12,501 bases of DNA from positions 1 to 12,501 of the forward strand of contig CAYJGT010000048.1 in assembly GCA_964370035.1 (NCBI GenBank), read 5' to 3'. How positions within the stretch are numbered: position 1 is the first letter of the stretch; each line of letters starts with the position of its first letter. Position numbers and translations under genes: made by a program. The notes below the pieces were generated by a model that ran no database searches, had not been told where the DNA came from, and was given only the letters and a program-made list of their open reading frames with translations. Origin of the DNA: CAYJHC01 sp964370035 (lineage in GTDB: Bacteria > Bacillota > Clostridia > Peptostreptococcales > Anaerovoracaceae). Below, in pieces: positions 6,203-12,501 of this stretch.

Positions 6203-7579
6203 ATGGGAAATATGAATTTGAAAAGCATTGAATCAGACTGGGCAACTTTTTTTGATTATTCCTATGATGGGATTATTATTGCAGACGGCACTGGCAAAAT
6301 TGTGTATATGAATAAAGCTAGTGAAGAATTAGAAGCGACACCAGTAAGTCATATTATTGGAAAAAATGCAAAAGAACTAGAAGATGATGGAACCTACGAA
6401 AGGTCAGTTACTTTAATGGTTTTAAAGAGTAAAAAAACAGAAAGTATTTTTCAAGTCAAAGGAGGAAAACAGCTAGTAATTACAGGAACTCCAATATTTG
6501 AAAGAAAAAAAATAAAGTGGGTGTATATAAACGAAAGAGACGTTACAGAGCTTATAGAAATAAAAAAAGACATTGAAGAGTATAAGAGAAAAATTGATGA
6601 CTTAACTAAGAACAAAACTGAAAGCTGTAGTAATTTTGTAGCAACTAGTGTTGAAATGAAGAAAATTATTGGGCAACTTAAGAGAGTGGCTACGACAGAA
6701 GCTTCTATTTTGATTGAAGGGGAGTCGGGAACTGGTAAAGATGTACTGTCTAGGTGGGTGCACAAAAACAGTAATAGAAGAGATAAGCCTTTCGTTAAAA
6801 TTGATTGTAGTGCACTTCCAGAAAGTTTAATTGAATCTGAATTTTTCGGGTATGAAAAAGGCGCTTTTACTGATGCTAAAGGAGAAGGTAAAGTAGGACT
6901 AGTAGAAACTGCAAATGGAGGAACTTTATTTTTAGATGAAATAGGTGAAATGCCAGTAAATATGCAAGTTAAATTACTTAGGTTACTACAAGATAAGACA
7001 TATCTTCCAATAGGAGCAGTAAAAGAAAAAAATGTAGATATTAGGGTAATAGCAGCTACAAATAGAAACTTAGAAGAAATGATTGAAGTTAAATCTTTTA
7101 GAAAGGATTTGTTTTATAGGTTGAATGTAATTCAAATAAAAGTTCCTCCGCTGAGAGAAAGAAGGGAAGACATTATATCTTTAATATGGCATTTTGTAGA
7201 TGAGCATAATAAAAAGTACGGATATAAAAAGGAAATATCACCTGCAGCTTTAAACTTGCTATATAATTATTCTTGGCCAGGGAATGTTCGAGAAGTGGGG
7301 AATGTAATTGAAAGGCTATTTGTTACTATCTCTCAAAACACAATACATGTAGAAGATATATTATTGGTAGTACCAACGATTAGCAAAAAGCCACCAATTT
7401 TAGAAACAAACAGCGCTATTTCATATCAAACTGCTATTGATGCTTTTGAGCAGGATTATTTTTATCAGGTTTTACAACAAGGGTTGAAATTAACAGAGAT
7501 AGCAGCCTCCATAGGGATGTCAGAAAGCACTTTAAAAAGAAAATTAAGAAAATATAAATTATCGCCAAAACAAAAATAG
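6203..7579 (+). CDS. Sigma-54-dependent transcriptional activator, PAS-AAA+-Fis (EBP2)
   Basis: This 458-residue enhancer-binding protein has a PAS domain at about 13-115 (SYDGIIIADGTGKIVYMN is a typical PAS start), a short coiled-coil linker at about 115-145, an AAA+ domain at about 147-380 and a Fis-type helix-turn-helix at about 430-455 (LTEIAASIGMSESTLKRKL). Walker A is GESGTGKD (173-180), Walker B is GTLFLDE and the arginine-finger region is FRKDLFYRLNVI. The sigma-54-contact loop reads GAFTDA (220-225), an Asp replacing the second Gly of GAFTGA. There is no receiver domain, so a small ligand is the likely signal. It lies 26 nt after the VWA gene and directly before repeated GGTCAA sites and a sigma-54 promoter, so it is almost certainly the activator of the M20-BCCT-ureohydrolase operon. 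ATG 6203 has only a weak site (GGAAAA); ATG 6212 is an alternative. Confidence 0.93.
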   Translation: MGNMNLKSIESDWATFFDYSYDGIIIADGTGKIVYMNKASEELEATPVSHIIGKNAKELEDDGTYERSVTLMVLKSKKTESIFQVKGGKQLVITGTPIFERKKIKWVYINERDVTELIEIKKDIEEYKRKIDDLTKNKTESCSNFVATSVEMKKIIGQLKRVATTEASILIEGESGTGKDVLSRWVHKNSNRRDKPFVKIDCSALPESLIESEFFGYEKGAFTDAKGEGKVGLVETANGGTLFLDEIGEMPVNMQVKLLRLLQDKTYLPIGAVKEKNVDIRVIAATNRNLEEMIEVKSFRKDLFYRLNVIQIKVPPLRERREDIISLIWHFVDEHNKKYGYKKEISPAALNLLYNYSWPGNVREVGNVIERLFVTISQNTIHVEDILLVVPTISKKPPILETNSAISYQTAIDAFEQDYFYQVLQQGLKLTEIAASIGMSESTLKRKLRKYKLSPKQK

Positions 7580-7580
7580 A

Positions 7581-7630
7581 ACTAAAAAGGGTCAAAAATG
7601 ATACTAAGGTTAAATTTGACCCTTTTTAGT
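7581..7630. promoter_or_regulatory. Long inverted repeat with GGTCAA half-sites: upstream activator site and/or terminator of EBP2
   Basis: ACTAAAAAGGGTCAAA (7581-7596) and TTTGACCCTTTTTAGT (7615-7630) are exact 16-bp reverse complements with an 18-nt spacer, beginning one base after the EBP2 stop. As RNA it could terminate EBP2 transcription, although the U-run is only five long. As DNA it contains GGTCAA at 7589-7594 and a compact imperfect palindrome GGTTAA-AT-TTGACC at 7608-7621 with the same geometry as the site at 7676-7691. Its position, about 140-180 bp before the expected start of transcription, suits an enhancer-binding protein. Both roles may hold. Confidence 0.65.
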
Positions 7631-7675
7631 ATCTGTTGATAAAATCAAAGAAATGGTTACAACTAAAAAAACAAG

Positions 7676-7691
7676 AGGTCAATTTTGACCT
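7676..7691. promoter_or_regulatory. Palindromic operator AGGTCAA-TT-TTGACCT, likely EBP2 binding site
   Basis: This is a perfect palindrome with 7-bp arms and a 2-bp centre. It is centred about 69 bp downstream of the imperfect copy at 7608-7621 and about 85 bp upstream of the expected sigma-54 start site. The T-rich run after it (7691-7702) means a short terminator is an alternative reading, but the shared half-sites favour protein binding. Confidence 0.65.
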
Positions 7692-7742
7692 TTTATTTTT
7701 TTGTTTAAATGTAAAAATTATGCATTTTCAACATTTATGTAT

Positions 7743-7757
7743 TGGCATAGTAATTGC
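7743..7757 (+). promoter_or_regulatory. Sigma-54 (-24/-12) promoter of the M20-BCCT-ureohydrolase operon
   Basis: TTGGCATAGTAATTGC (7742-7757) has the invariant GG (7744-7745) and GC (7756-7757) with the exact 10-nt spacing, and matches TGGCA-N6-TTGC closely. The start of transcription is expected near 7769, leaving a leader of about 70 nt. EBP2 is encoded immediately upstream and its candidate sites lie at a typical distance. An imperfect palindrome at 7707-7736 (AAATGT...ACATTT) sits between these sites and the promoter and might aid DNA bending. Confidence 0.87.
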
Positions 7758-7778
7758 GTTTATATTTAGTATACTGAG

Positions 7779-7797
7779 TTAGTTTGATTTAAACTAA
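7779..7797 (+). repeat. Small hairpin in the sigma-54 transcript leader
   Basis: TTAGTTT (7779-7785) and AAACTAA (7791-7797) are exact reverse complements around a 5-nt loop, near the expected 5' end of the mRNA. It could protect the 5' end. The stem is A+T-rich and weak, so it may be chance. Confidence 0.35.
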
Positions 7798-7838
7798 AAA
7801 AAATATATTATTATTGCAATTGTATTAAGGAGGGGGAA

Positions 7839-9434
7839 ATGGCAGCATCAGAAAAGAAACAGTTTATTATGGACTGGTTAACAGAAAGAGAAGGACAATT
7901 TTCTAAATGGCATAGCACAATTTGGGACTATGGAGAAACTGCGTGGAGAGAATATCGCTCTGCTAAATGGTATGTAGAATTATTAGAAAAAGAAGGTTTT
8001 GAAGTTGAAGCGGGAAGTGGAGGAATGCCTACCGCATTCTGCGCAGTTTGGAAGAATGGAGAAGGTGGACCTACAATAGGAGGATATGCAGAATATGATG
8101 GAATCCCAGGAAACTGTCAAGCTGCTGACACAGTAGAAAGACCAAGAGATGGACTAAGCCCACTTGCTGGTGGACATACTGACCCACATTCCATGCTTGG
8201 GATAGCAAGTTTAGGAGGGTTCCTTTCGGCAAAGGCTGTAATGGAAAAGTATAATATTAGTGGAACATTAAAGTTTTTTGGGGAACCTGCAGAAAAATTA
8301 AGAGCGTCAAAGCCTATACATGCAGCTAAAGGTTATTATGATGATTTAGATGCAGCAATTAGTTTTCATCCATTCTATATGCTACCGCTTTGTAACACAA
8401 CTAGACTAAACACGCATTGTGGTGTAGGCTATGGAGTTATGTATACATTTACATGTGATAGCCCTGAGACTTGGATATCATCACCTGATGATTCACCAAT
8501 TCCAGCTTCACATTCAGCAACTAGATGCCCTGGAGCCACGGATGCAGTGGTGCAGATGTATACTATGTCAAAAATGTATAAGGAGCATATGATTTCAAAT
8601 AATGTAGGTTGGTCTATGAATGAAACTATAACACTATTAGGTCAAGCGACAGCAGATAATATCCCAGCACAAAAAGGGCAAATACATTATATGATTAGGG
8701 TTCCTGAAGTTGAAATGGCAGAAACGGTAATAAGAATATTAGATAAGAACGCAGAAGCAGCAGCAGCTGCTGCACATTGTTCTGTGAAGAAAGATTTTAT
8801 TGCAAAATCAAGACCTGGATTACCAAATCATGTTATGGCAAATGCAACTTATAAAAATCTAGAAATTGCGGGAGCACCTGTGTATAGCGAAGCAGCTAGA
8901 GAAAAGGCCCGAGAAATTCAAAAAAATCTAGGATTTGAACCAATGGAAGATCCGTTCATTGACGAAATTCAAAATTTAATAACACCTGAAGAATGCGAAA
9001 AGCAACTGCGAAAAGTACTTCCAGAGTGGCAAGAAAACTTTACATCAGACGACTATACAGAGTTTTGTTGGCATGCACCAACAGTTAGATTATATGTTGG
9101 AAGACCAGCCCTTAGACCTCCAGCTCCTGGAAAGGGTTACCCAGCTTGGGTAATGAATGCACTAGGGGGAATTCCGGAATGTATTGATCCGACATTTGCT
9201 ACCACTTCAAAAACAGTTGGAATGACTATATTAGACTTACTTACAGATAAAGAAATGCTACAAGCAGCAAAAGATGAGTTTGTTGAAAGAACTGGTGGAG
9301 GAGTAGGTGGAACTAAGTGGATTCCTTGTTTATGCGATTATGAAGCTCCATTAGATTTTAAATGGCCTGAATATATAACTACGGCTCGAGGAGAAAATCA
9401 ATGGTGCATTCCTGCTGAAGGAGACGATAAATAA
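7839..9434 (+). CDS. AbgB-like M20 family amidohydrolase/peptidase
   Basis: This 531-residue metallohydrolase belongs to the broad M20 group that includes AbgB (p-aminobenzoyl-glutamate hydrolase). Visible motifs are AEYDGIPG (84-91, first metal Asp D87), GGHTDPHSMLG (111-121, probable metal His), GEPAEK (148-153) with catalytic Glu E152, ISFHPF, and FCWHAPT with a C-terminal His (H412). About 20 residues are inserted between the AEYD and GGHTDPH motifs compared with AbgB. K153 stands where M20 enzymes usually have a second, metal-binding Glu. It is longer than most M20D enzymes (about 380-480). There is no signal peptide, so it is cytoplasmic. A strong AAGGAGGGGG site precedes the ATG. It is the first gene of the sigma-54 operon. 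A role cleaving an amide of an imported compound is likely; the substrate is unknown. Confidence 0.88.
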   Translation: MAASEKKQFIMDWLTEREGQFSKWHSTIWDYGETAWREYRSAKWYVELLEKEGFEVEAGSGGMPTAFCAVWKNGEGGPTIGGYAEYDGIPGNCQAADTVERPRDGLSPLAGGHTDPHSMLGIASLGGFLSAKAVMEKYNISGTLKFFGEPAEKLRASKPIHAAKGYYDDLDAAISFHPFYMLPLCNTTRLNTHCGVGYGVMYTFTCDSPETWISSPDDSPIPASHSATRCPGATDAVVQMYTMSKMYKEHMISNNVGWSMNETITLLGQATADNIPAQKGQIHYMIRVPEVEMAETVIRILDKNAEAAAAAAHCSVKKDFIAKSRPGLPNHVMANATYKNLEIAGAPVYSEAAREKAREIQKNLGFEPMEDPFIDEIQNLITPEECEKQLRKVLPEWQENFTSDDYTEFCWHAPTVRLYVGRPALRPPAPGKGYPAWVMNALGGIPECIDPTFATTSKTVGMTILDLLTDKEMLQAAKDEFVERTGGGVGGTKWIPCLCDYEAPLDFKWPEYITTARGENQWCIPAEGDDK

Positions 9435-9443
9435 TTAGCTTAT

Positions 9444-9485
9444 AGTGTTATGAAATTAATGTTATAAACTTAATTTCATAACACT
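9444..9485 (+). repeat. Perfect 16-bp inverted repeat between M20 and BCCT genes
   Basis: AGTGTTATGAAATTAA (9444-9459) and TTAATTTCATAACACT (9470-9485) are exact reverse complements around a 10-nt loop. There is no U-tract, so the operon is probably read through. It most likely acts as an mRNA stability or processing hairpin that sets relative expression of the genes on either side. Confidence 0.7.
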
Positions 9486-9498
9486 GATGTATTATAAA

Positions 9499-9504
9499 AG
9501 GAGG
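9499..9504 (+). promoter_or_regulatory. Ribosome binding site that fixes the BCCT start
   Basis: AGGAGG lies 6 nt before ATG 9511. The in-frame ATG 9487 lies upstream of this site and only 2 nt after the hairpin, with no binding site of its own, so 9511 is the better start. Confidence 0.8.
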
Positions 9505-9510
9505 AAGACA

Positions 9511-11064
9511 ATGAAATTAAACAATGTAAATTTAGTAACGATTGTTACTAGTATAGTTGTTGTAGGAATAATTGCAATTAGTCTAATTGCAGCTCCAGAT
9601 GCAACTTTAAATGTGATAAATACTGTCTTTGGTTTTGTGTCATCGGTATTTGGAACACCACTACTTTGGTTCTCCCTAATTTGTACTGCTCTTTGCGTAT
9701 TTTTGGCAGCTTCAAAATACGGAAAAGTAAGACTTGGAGACGGGAATGCAGACTACTCTTTATTTAGTTATATTTCAATGATGATTTGTGCTGGGCTTGC
9801 ATCCGCAAGTGTATATTTTTCATTCACTGAGTGGATTTTCTTTTACTCAGGACCTGCACTAGGAATTGAACCTATGTCAACGTTGGCAGCAGAATATGCA
9901 CCTGCGTATAGTTTTACTTATTGGGGCCTAATAAGTTGGCCACCATTTGTAATTGCTGCTATTCCAATGGCATTAGCATATTATAAGAGAAAAAATAAAT
10001 CTCTAAGGTTAAGCGCAGTATGTGAAGATTTGTTTAATTTAAAAGAAAAATCACTTGCAGGAAAAGTAATAGATATTCTTTTTGCAATTACAACTCTTGG
10101 AGGATTAAGTGTTACTTTAGGATTAGGTATTCCTTTAATTTCCTTCTTAATTTCAACTATATTTGGAATTCAAGATAGTTTTGGATTACAGGTGGGAATA
10201 GTTATTGCGATTACAGCAATTTTTACAATTACTTCTTATGCAGGACTTTCTAAAGGAATGCAAAAACTTAGTACTATAAATATATATATAGCTATAGTCT
10301 TTGTGCTAGCTTTATTTGTTCTTGGACCTACACTGTTTATAATGAAATATATAACAAATGGAGTTTCTTTAGCAGTCCAAGAATACTTTAATATTTTACT
10401 TTGGACAGATCCGGTAAATAATGGAGGATTTTCAGAAGCTTGGATAATATTCTATATATGCTTTGCTGTTGCATATGCACCTTTAATGTCATTGTTCATT
10501 ACGAAGATTTCTAAAGGTAGATCTTTAAGAGAGATGATATTAAGTGCTGTATTAGGAGGTACATTCGGTTGTATCATTCTATTTGGAATAAACGGTGGAT
10601 TTGGAATGGAAGCTCAATTAACAGGAAAATTGGATATTGTATCATTATTTAATGAAAGTGGAACAGGGCCTACTATTATGGCAGTATTAGGACTATTACC
10701 ATTTAATGAGATAATTAGTATAGCAGTTCTTGCGGTAATGATGATTTTATTCTTAGCCACATCTATGGACTCTGCATCTTTCTCTTTGGCGGCAACATCA
10801 TCAAAAAATGTTGGAAGGGAAGAAGAACCAAGTAAAATGCTTAGACTGTTCTGGTGTTTACTATTAGCACTTATTCCACTAGGCCTTATGTTTGCAGGGG
10901 CACCATTATCGGCTATTCAAACTATTTGTTTAGTTACGGCAACACCATTTGCAGTAATAATACTTGTATTCATTTTCAAATCTATGAAATGGCTTAAAGA
11001 AGAAAGCGCAATTCTAGAGGATGCAGAAGAATTAAAATTATTAGAAAAAATTAAAAACAAGTAA
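9511..11064 (+). CDS. Divergent BCCT-family secondary transporter
   Basis: This is a 517-residue integral membrane protein with about 12 hydrophobic helices and short termini. BCCT hallmarks are the YGKVRLG segment before the core (about 70-76), the transmembrane stretch ending in FTEWIFF (about 105-111), and LFITKISKGRSLRE (about 328-341), equivalent to FLARISRGRTIRE in BetP/CaiT. It differs from classical members in two places. The glycine-rich GMGIGL-type segment reads CAGLASASV, and the TM8 tryptophan cluster (WAWW in BetP and CaiT) reads ICFA at about 316-319. Those tryptophans bind quaternary ammonium groups, so the cargo is probably not a standard betaine or carnitine. Context with an amidohydrolase and a ureohydrolase suggests import of a guanidino or amide compound. 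Coupling to Na+, H+ or antiport is not evident. It is the second gene of the sigma-54 operon. Confidence 0.88.
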   Translation: MKLNNVNLVTIVTSIVVVGIIAISLIAAPDATLNVINTVFGFVSSVFGTPLLWFSLICTALCVFLAASKYGKVRLGDGNADYSLFSYISMMICAGLASASVYFSFTEWIFFYSGPALGIEPMSTLAAEYAPAYSFTYWGLISWPPFVIAAIPMALAYYKRKNKSLRLSAVCEDLFNLKEKSLAGKVIDILFAITTLGGLSVTLGLGIPLISFLISTIFGIQDSFGLQVGIVIAITAIFTITSYAGLSKGMQKLSTINIYIAIVFVLALFVLGPTLFIMKYITNGVSLAVQEYFNILLWTDPVNNGGFSEAWIIFYICFAVAYAPLMSLFITKISKGRSLREMILSAVLGGTFGCIILFGINGGFGMEAQLTGKLDIVSLFNESGTGPTIMAVLGLLPFNEIISIAVLAVMMILFLATSMDSASFSLAATSSKNVGREEEPSKMLRLFWCLLLALIPLGLMFAGAPLSAIQTICLVTATPFAVIILVFIFKSMKWLKEESAILEDAEELKLLEKIKNK

Positions 11065-11074
11065 GTTGGGGGGT

Positions 11075-11107
11075 GAAGAAGCCATTCCAGCTCGGAATGG
11101 TTTCTTC
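11075..11107 (+). repeat. 14-bp intergenic hairpin between BCCT and ureohydrolase genes
   Basis: GAAGAAGCCATTCC (11075-11088) pairs with GGAATGGTTTCTTC (11094-11107) with one G-U pair and a 5-nt loop. No U-tract follows; TAGTTATAAGG leads into the next ribosome binding site. Like the hairpin at 9444-9485, it probably affects mRNA processing or stability rather than ending transcription. Confidence 0.65.
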
Positions 11108-11127
11108 TAGTTATAAGGAATAGAAAA

Positions 11128-12204
11128 ATGAAGAATACAAACAAAGAAAAAAATATGCTTAAGTACCAAGAAATGGCGAAAAAGGGTTTATGGGAAGTGA
11201 ATAATGATAAAGTTCGTCAGTTTTATGAAAGAGCAGGGAAAGAAGGAGCAGAACTAGTGAGCAATAATACGCCTCAACTAGGGCTTTTTAGGTCTCCATA
11301 TAGCAAAGATTTAAAAAATTTAGATATTTCAATTGTAGGAATTCCATTAGATCTTGGTGTACCAAATCCAAGGCCTGGAACTAGAAACGCTCCAAAGTCA
11401 GTAAGGTTTTGGGGACTAGATAGAAATATGGTTAATTACTGGAATGACTTATGCCCATTTGATATTTGTAGTATTGGTGATTATGGGGATATGGAGTTTA
11501 CAAAAGACCCATATAACTTAAGCTCTAACCTTGAAGAAATAGCAGAGTTATATAAAGAGTTTAAAGAATCAAATATTGCGCCTCTTACAATTGGTGGTGA
11601 GCATACTTGTACATATGGAATACTAAAAGGTTTAGTAGGAGACGATGAACCTGTTGCGGTTATACACCTAGATGCTCATGGAGACACAAGCGTAGGCTTT
11701 GAAAACACAGCCATAAGCGATGCATCTCTTTTCCAAAATGCAGCATGTGATGGATATATAAATCCAGAAAAAACTATTCAAGTAGGGCAAAGAGGACGAG
11801 GAATAGTTAGATGTGATTTCTCGACTAACAGTGGAATGCGAAGAATAATGGTGGACGAAGTCCAAGAAAAGGGCATTCCATATGTTGTAAAGGAAATTAA
11901 AGATATAGTTGGTGATACGCCTGTGTATTTGACTATAGATACAGATGTAATTGATTGTGGAGAAATGCCAGGAACTACATTACCAGAACCATTTGGACTT
12001 TACGGAAGAGAAGTAAGAGATTTAATTAGAGGTCTTTATGGAATGAATGTAATAGGGGCGGACCTAATGGAGCTTAGCCCAGACTATGACCTTACAGGGA
12101 AATCTTCATGCTTAGCTTCAGGGCTAGCATTTGAAATGTTATGCCTATTGGCAGACTCAAAGATGAGAGAGAATAGAGAAGCAAGACAAACACATTGGAA
12201 ATAA
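11128..12204 (+). CDS. Ureohydrolase (agmatinase/arginase family)
   Basis: This 358-residue enzyme carries all six binuclear-metal ligands of the ureohydrolase fold: H159 in GGEHT (156-160), D182, H184 and D186 in DAHGD, and D271 and D273 in DTDVID. PGTTLPEPFGL (from about 281) matches the active-site segment PGTGTPEPGGL of agmatinases. The fold begins near residue 65 (ISIVGIPLDLGVPNPRPGTRNAP), leaving an N-terminal extension of about 60 residues, longer than in typical agmatinases (about 300). The first motif has Glu and Thr where most have GGDHS. The reaction would hydrolyse a guanidino group to urea and an amine; agmatine, guanidinobutyrate, guanidine or another compound are all possible. 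AAGGAA (11115-11120) precedes ATG 11128 by 7 nt. It is the last gene of the sigma-54 operon, and no urease is visible. Confidence 0.9.
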   Translation: MKNTNKEKNMLKYQEMAKKGLWEVNNDKVRQFYERAGKEGAELVSNNTPQLGLFRSPYSKDLKNLDISIVGIPLDLGVPNPRPGTRNAPKSVRFWGLDRNMVNYWNDLCPFDICSIGDYGDMEFTKDPYNLSSNLEEIAELYKEFKESNIAPLTIGGEHTCTYGILKGLVGDDEPVAVIHLDAHGDTSVGFENTAISDASLFQNAACDGYINPEKTIQVGQRGRGIVRCDFSTNSGMRRIMVDEVQEKGIPYVVKEIKDIVGDTPVYLTIDTDVIDCGEMPGTTLPEPFGLYGREVRDLIRGLYGMNVIGADLMELSPDYDLTGKSSCLASGLAFEMLCLLADSKMRENREARQTHWK

Positions 12205-12340
12205 AAGGGGAAGTATACTTTCATGAGTTAGCGTAGGGTATAAATATGAAGCTTTAAAGAACAGAATAAGGCTAGCTTTACCACAGTAACGAAATATCAA
12301 GAAAAAGTAACAAAAAGAACTAGTAAGATAAAACCTATTA

Positions 12341-12390
12341 AATAAGACTCTATCCCAGTACTTGGAATAGAGCCTTATTTTTTATTTTTT
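12341..12390 (+). terminator. Terminator of the M20-BCCT-ureohydrolase operon
   Basis: AATAAG (12341-12346) pairs with CTTATT (12374-12379), and CTCTAT with ATAGAG, extended by CCA/TGG near the loop, with two mismatches. The T-tract TTTTTTATTTTTT (12378-12390) follows. The stretch 12205-12340 holds no reading frame or clear signal. Its position between converging genes suggests it may also help end transcription from the minus strand, although the opposite U-run is weak. Confidence 0.82.
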
Positions 12391-12430
12391 GCTACACTAA
12401 TATTTGACATAGAACCTTTTTATATACTAA

Positions 12431-12501
12431 TTAATCGGTATACTGTTTTGCTTTCTTTTGTCTATTTAAGATGAAGAGTATTCCAGCTAATGCAAGGGCA
12501 A
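12431..12501 (-). CDS. C-terminal end of a probable membrane protein, truncated by window edge
   Basis: The minus-strand frame gives 22 residues before TAA (complement of 12431-12433), containing a hydrophobic segment then a basic tail (LAGILFILNRQKKAKQ). That is the pattern of a last transmembrane helix with a positive-inside C-terminus. The other two minus frames close with stops at once or give no such pattern. It would converge on the terminator at 12341-12390, a common arrangement. The family cannot be recognised from so little, and chance remains possible. Confidence 0.45.
   Translation of the reverse strand, partial: ALALAGILFILNRQKKAKQYTD

Noticed and set aside
7676..7702. Simple terminator reading of AGGTCAATTTTGACCT plus T-run
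   Set aside because: The palindrome has only a 2-nt centre, so the RNA stem would be about 6 bp, and the same half-sites recur upstream; operator function explains more, though a weak terminator role is not excluded.
9487..9510. ATG 9487 as the start of the BCCT gene
   Set aside because: The strong AGGAGG at 9499-9504 lies within that extension and serves ATG 9511; the extra eight residues look like leader sequence.
12205..12340. Possible small gene between the ureohydrolase and its terminator
   Set aside because: ATG codons there are followed at once by stops (ATGAGTTAG, ATGAAGCTTTAA), and no other frame has a ribosome binding site.

Overview
The window is about one-third G+C, with strong Shine-Dalgarno sites, sigma-A-like and sigma-54 signals and genes almost all on one strand. 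This fits an anaerobic low-GC Firmicute of the class Clostridia, probably one that uses amino acids or nitrogen compounds. This is inferred from gene content and composition; no rRNA or other species marker is present.

Layout, all on the + strand unless stated. (1) Bases 1-1269: 3' part of a YtcJ-like amidohydrolase, followed by a structured 3' region and a strong terminator (1414-1454). (2) 1546-3838: a PAS-AAA+-Fis sigma-54 activator (EBP1) with its own sigma-A-like promoter, then a two-gene (split) LysO lysine exporter that overlaps by 8 nt. (3) 3839-4125: a 287-nt gene-free stretch with three successive hairpins and a 14-nt direct repeat. (4) 4126-7579: a MoxR AAA+ ATPase, a CoxE-like VWA protein and a second PAS-AAA+-Fis sigma-54 activator (EBP2), closely spaced. 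(5) 7580-7838: a regulatory region with repeated GGTCAA/TTGACC half-sites and a well-spaced -24/-12 promoter (7743-7757). (6) 7839-12204: a probable sigma-54 operon with an AbgB-like M20 amidohydrolase, a divergent BCCT-family transporter and an agmatinase/arginase-family ureohydrolase, ending at a terminator (12341-12390). (7) 12431-12501, minus strand: the last 22 residues of a probable membrane protein.

The most coherent system is regions 4-6. EBP2 senses an unknown signal through its PAS domain, binds the GGTCAA palindromes and activates the sigma-54 promoter. The products would import a compound (BCCT), cleave an amide (M20) and release urea from a guanidino group (ureohydrolase). The substrate cannot be read from sequence. 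An acylated or amide-linked guanidino compound is a reasonable inference, and the BCCT lacks the tryptophans that normally mark betaine/carnitine carriers. The MoxR-VWA pair just upstream of EBP2 may assemble or activate a metal enzyme, possibly one of these. No rRNA, tRNA, CRISPR array, insertion sequence or phage gene was seen.
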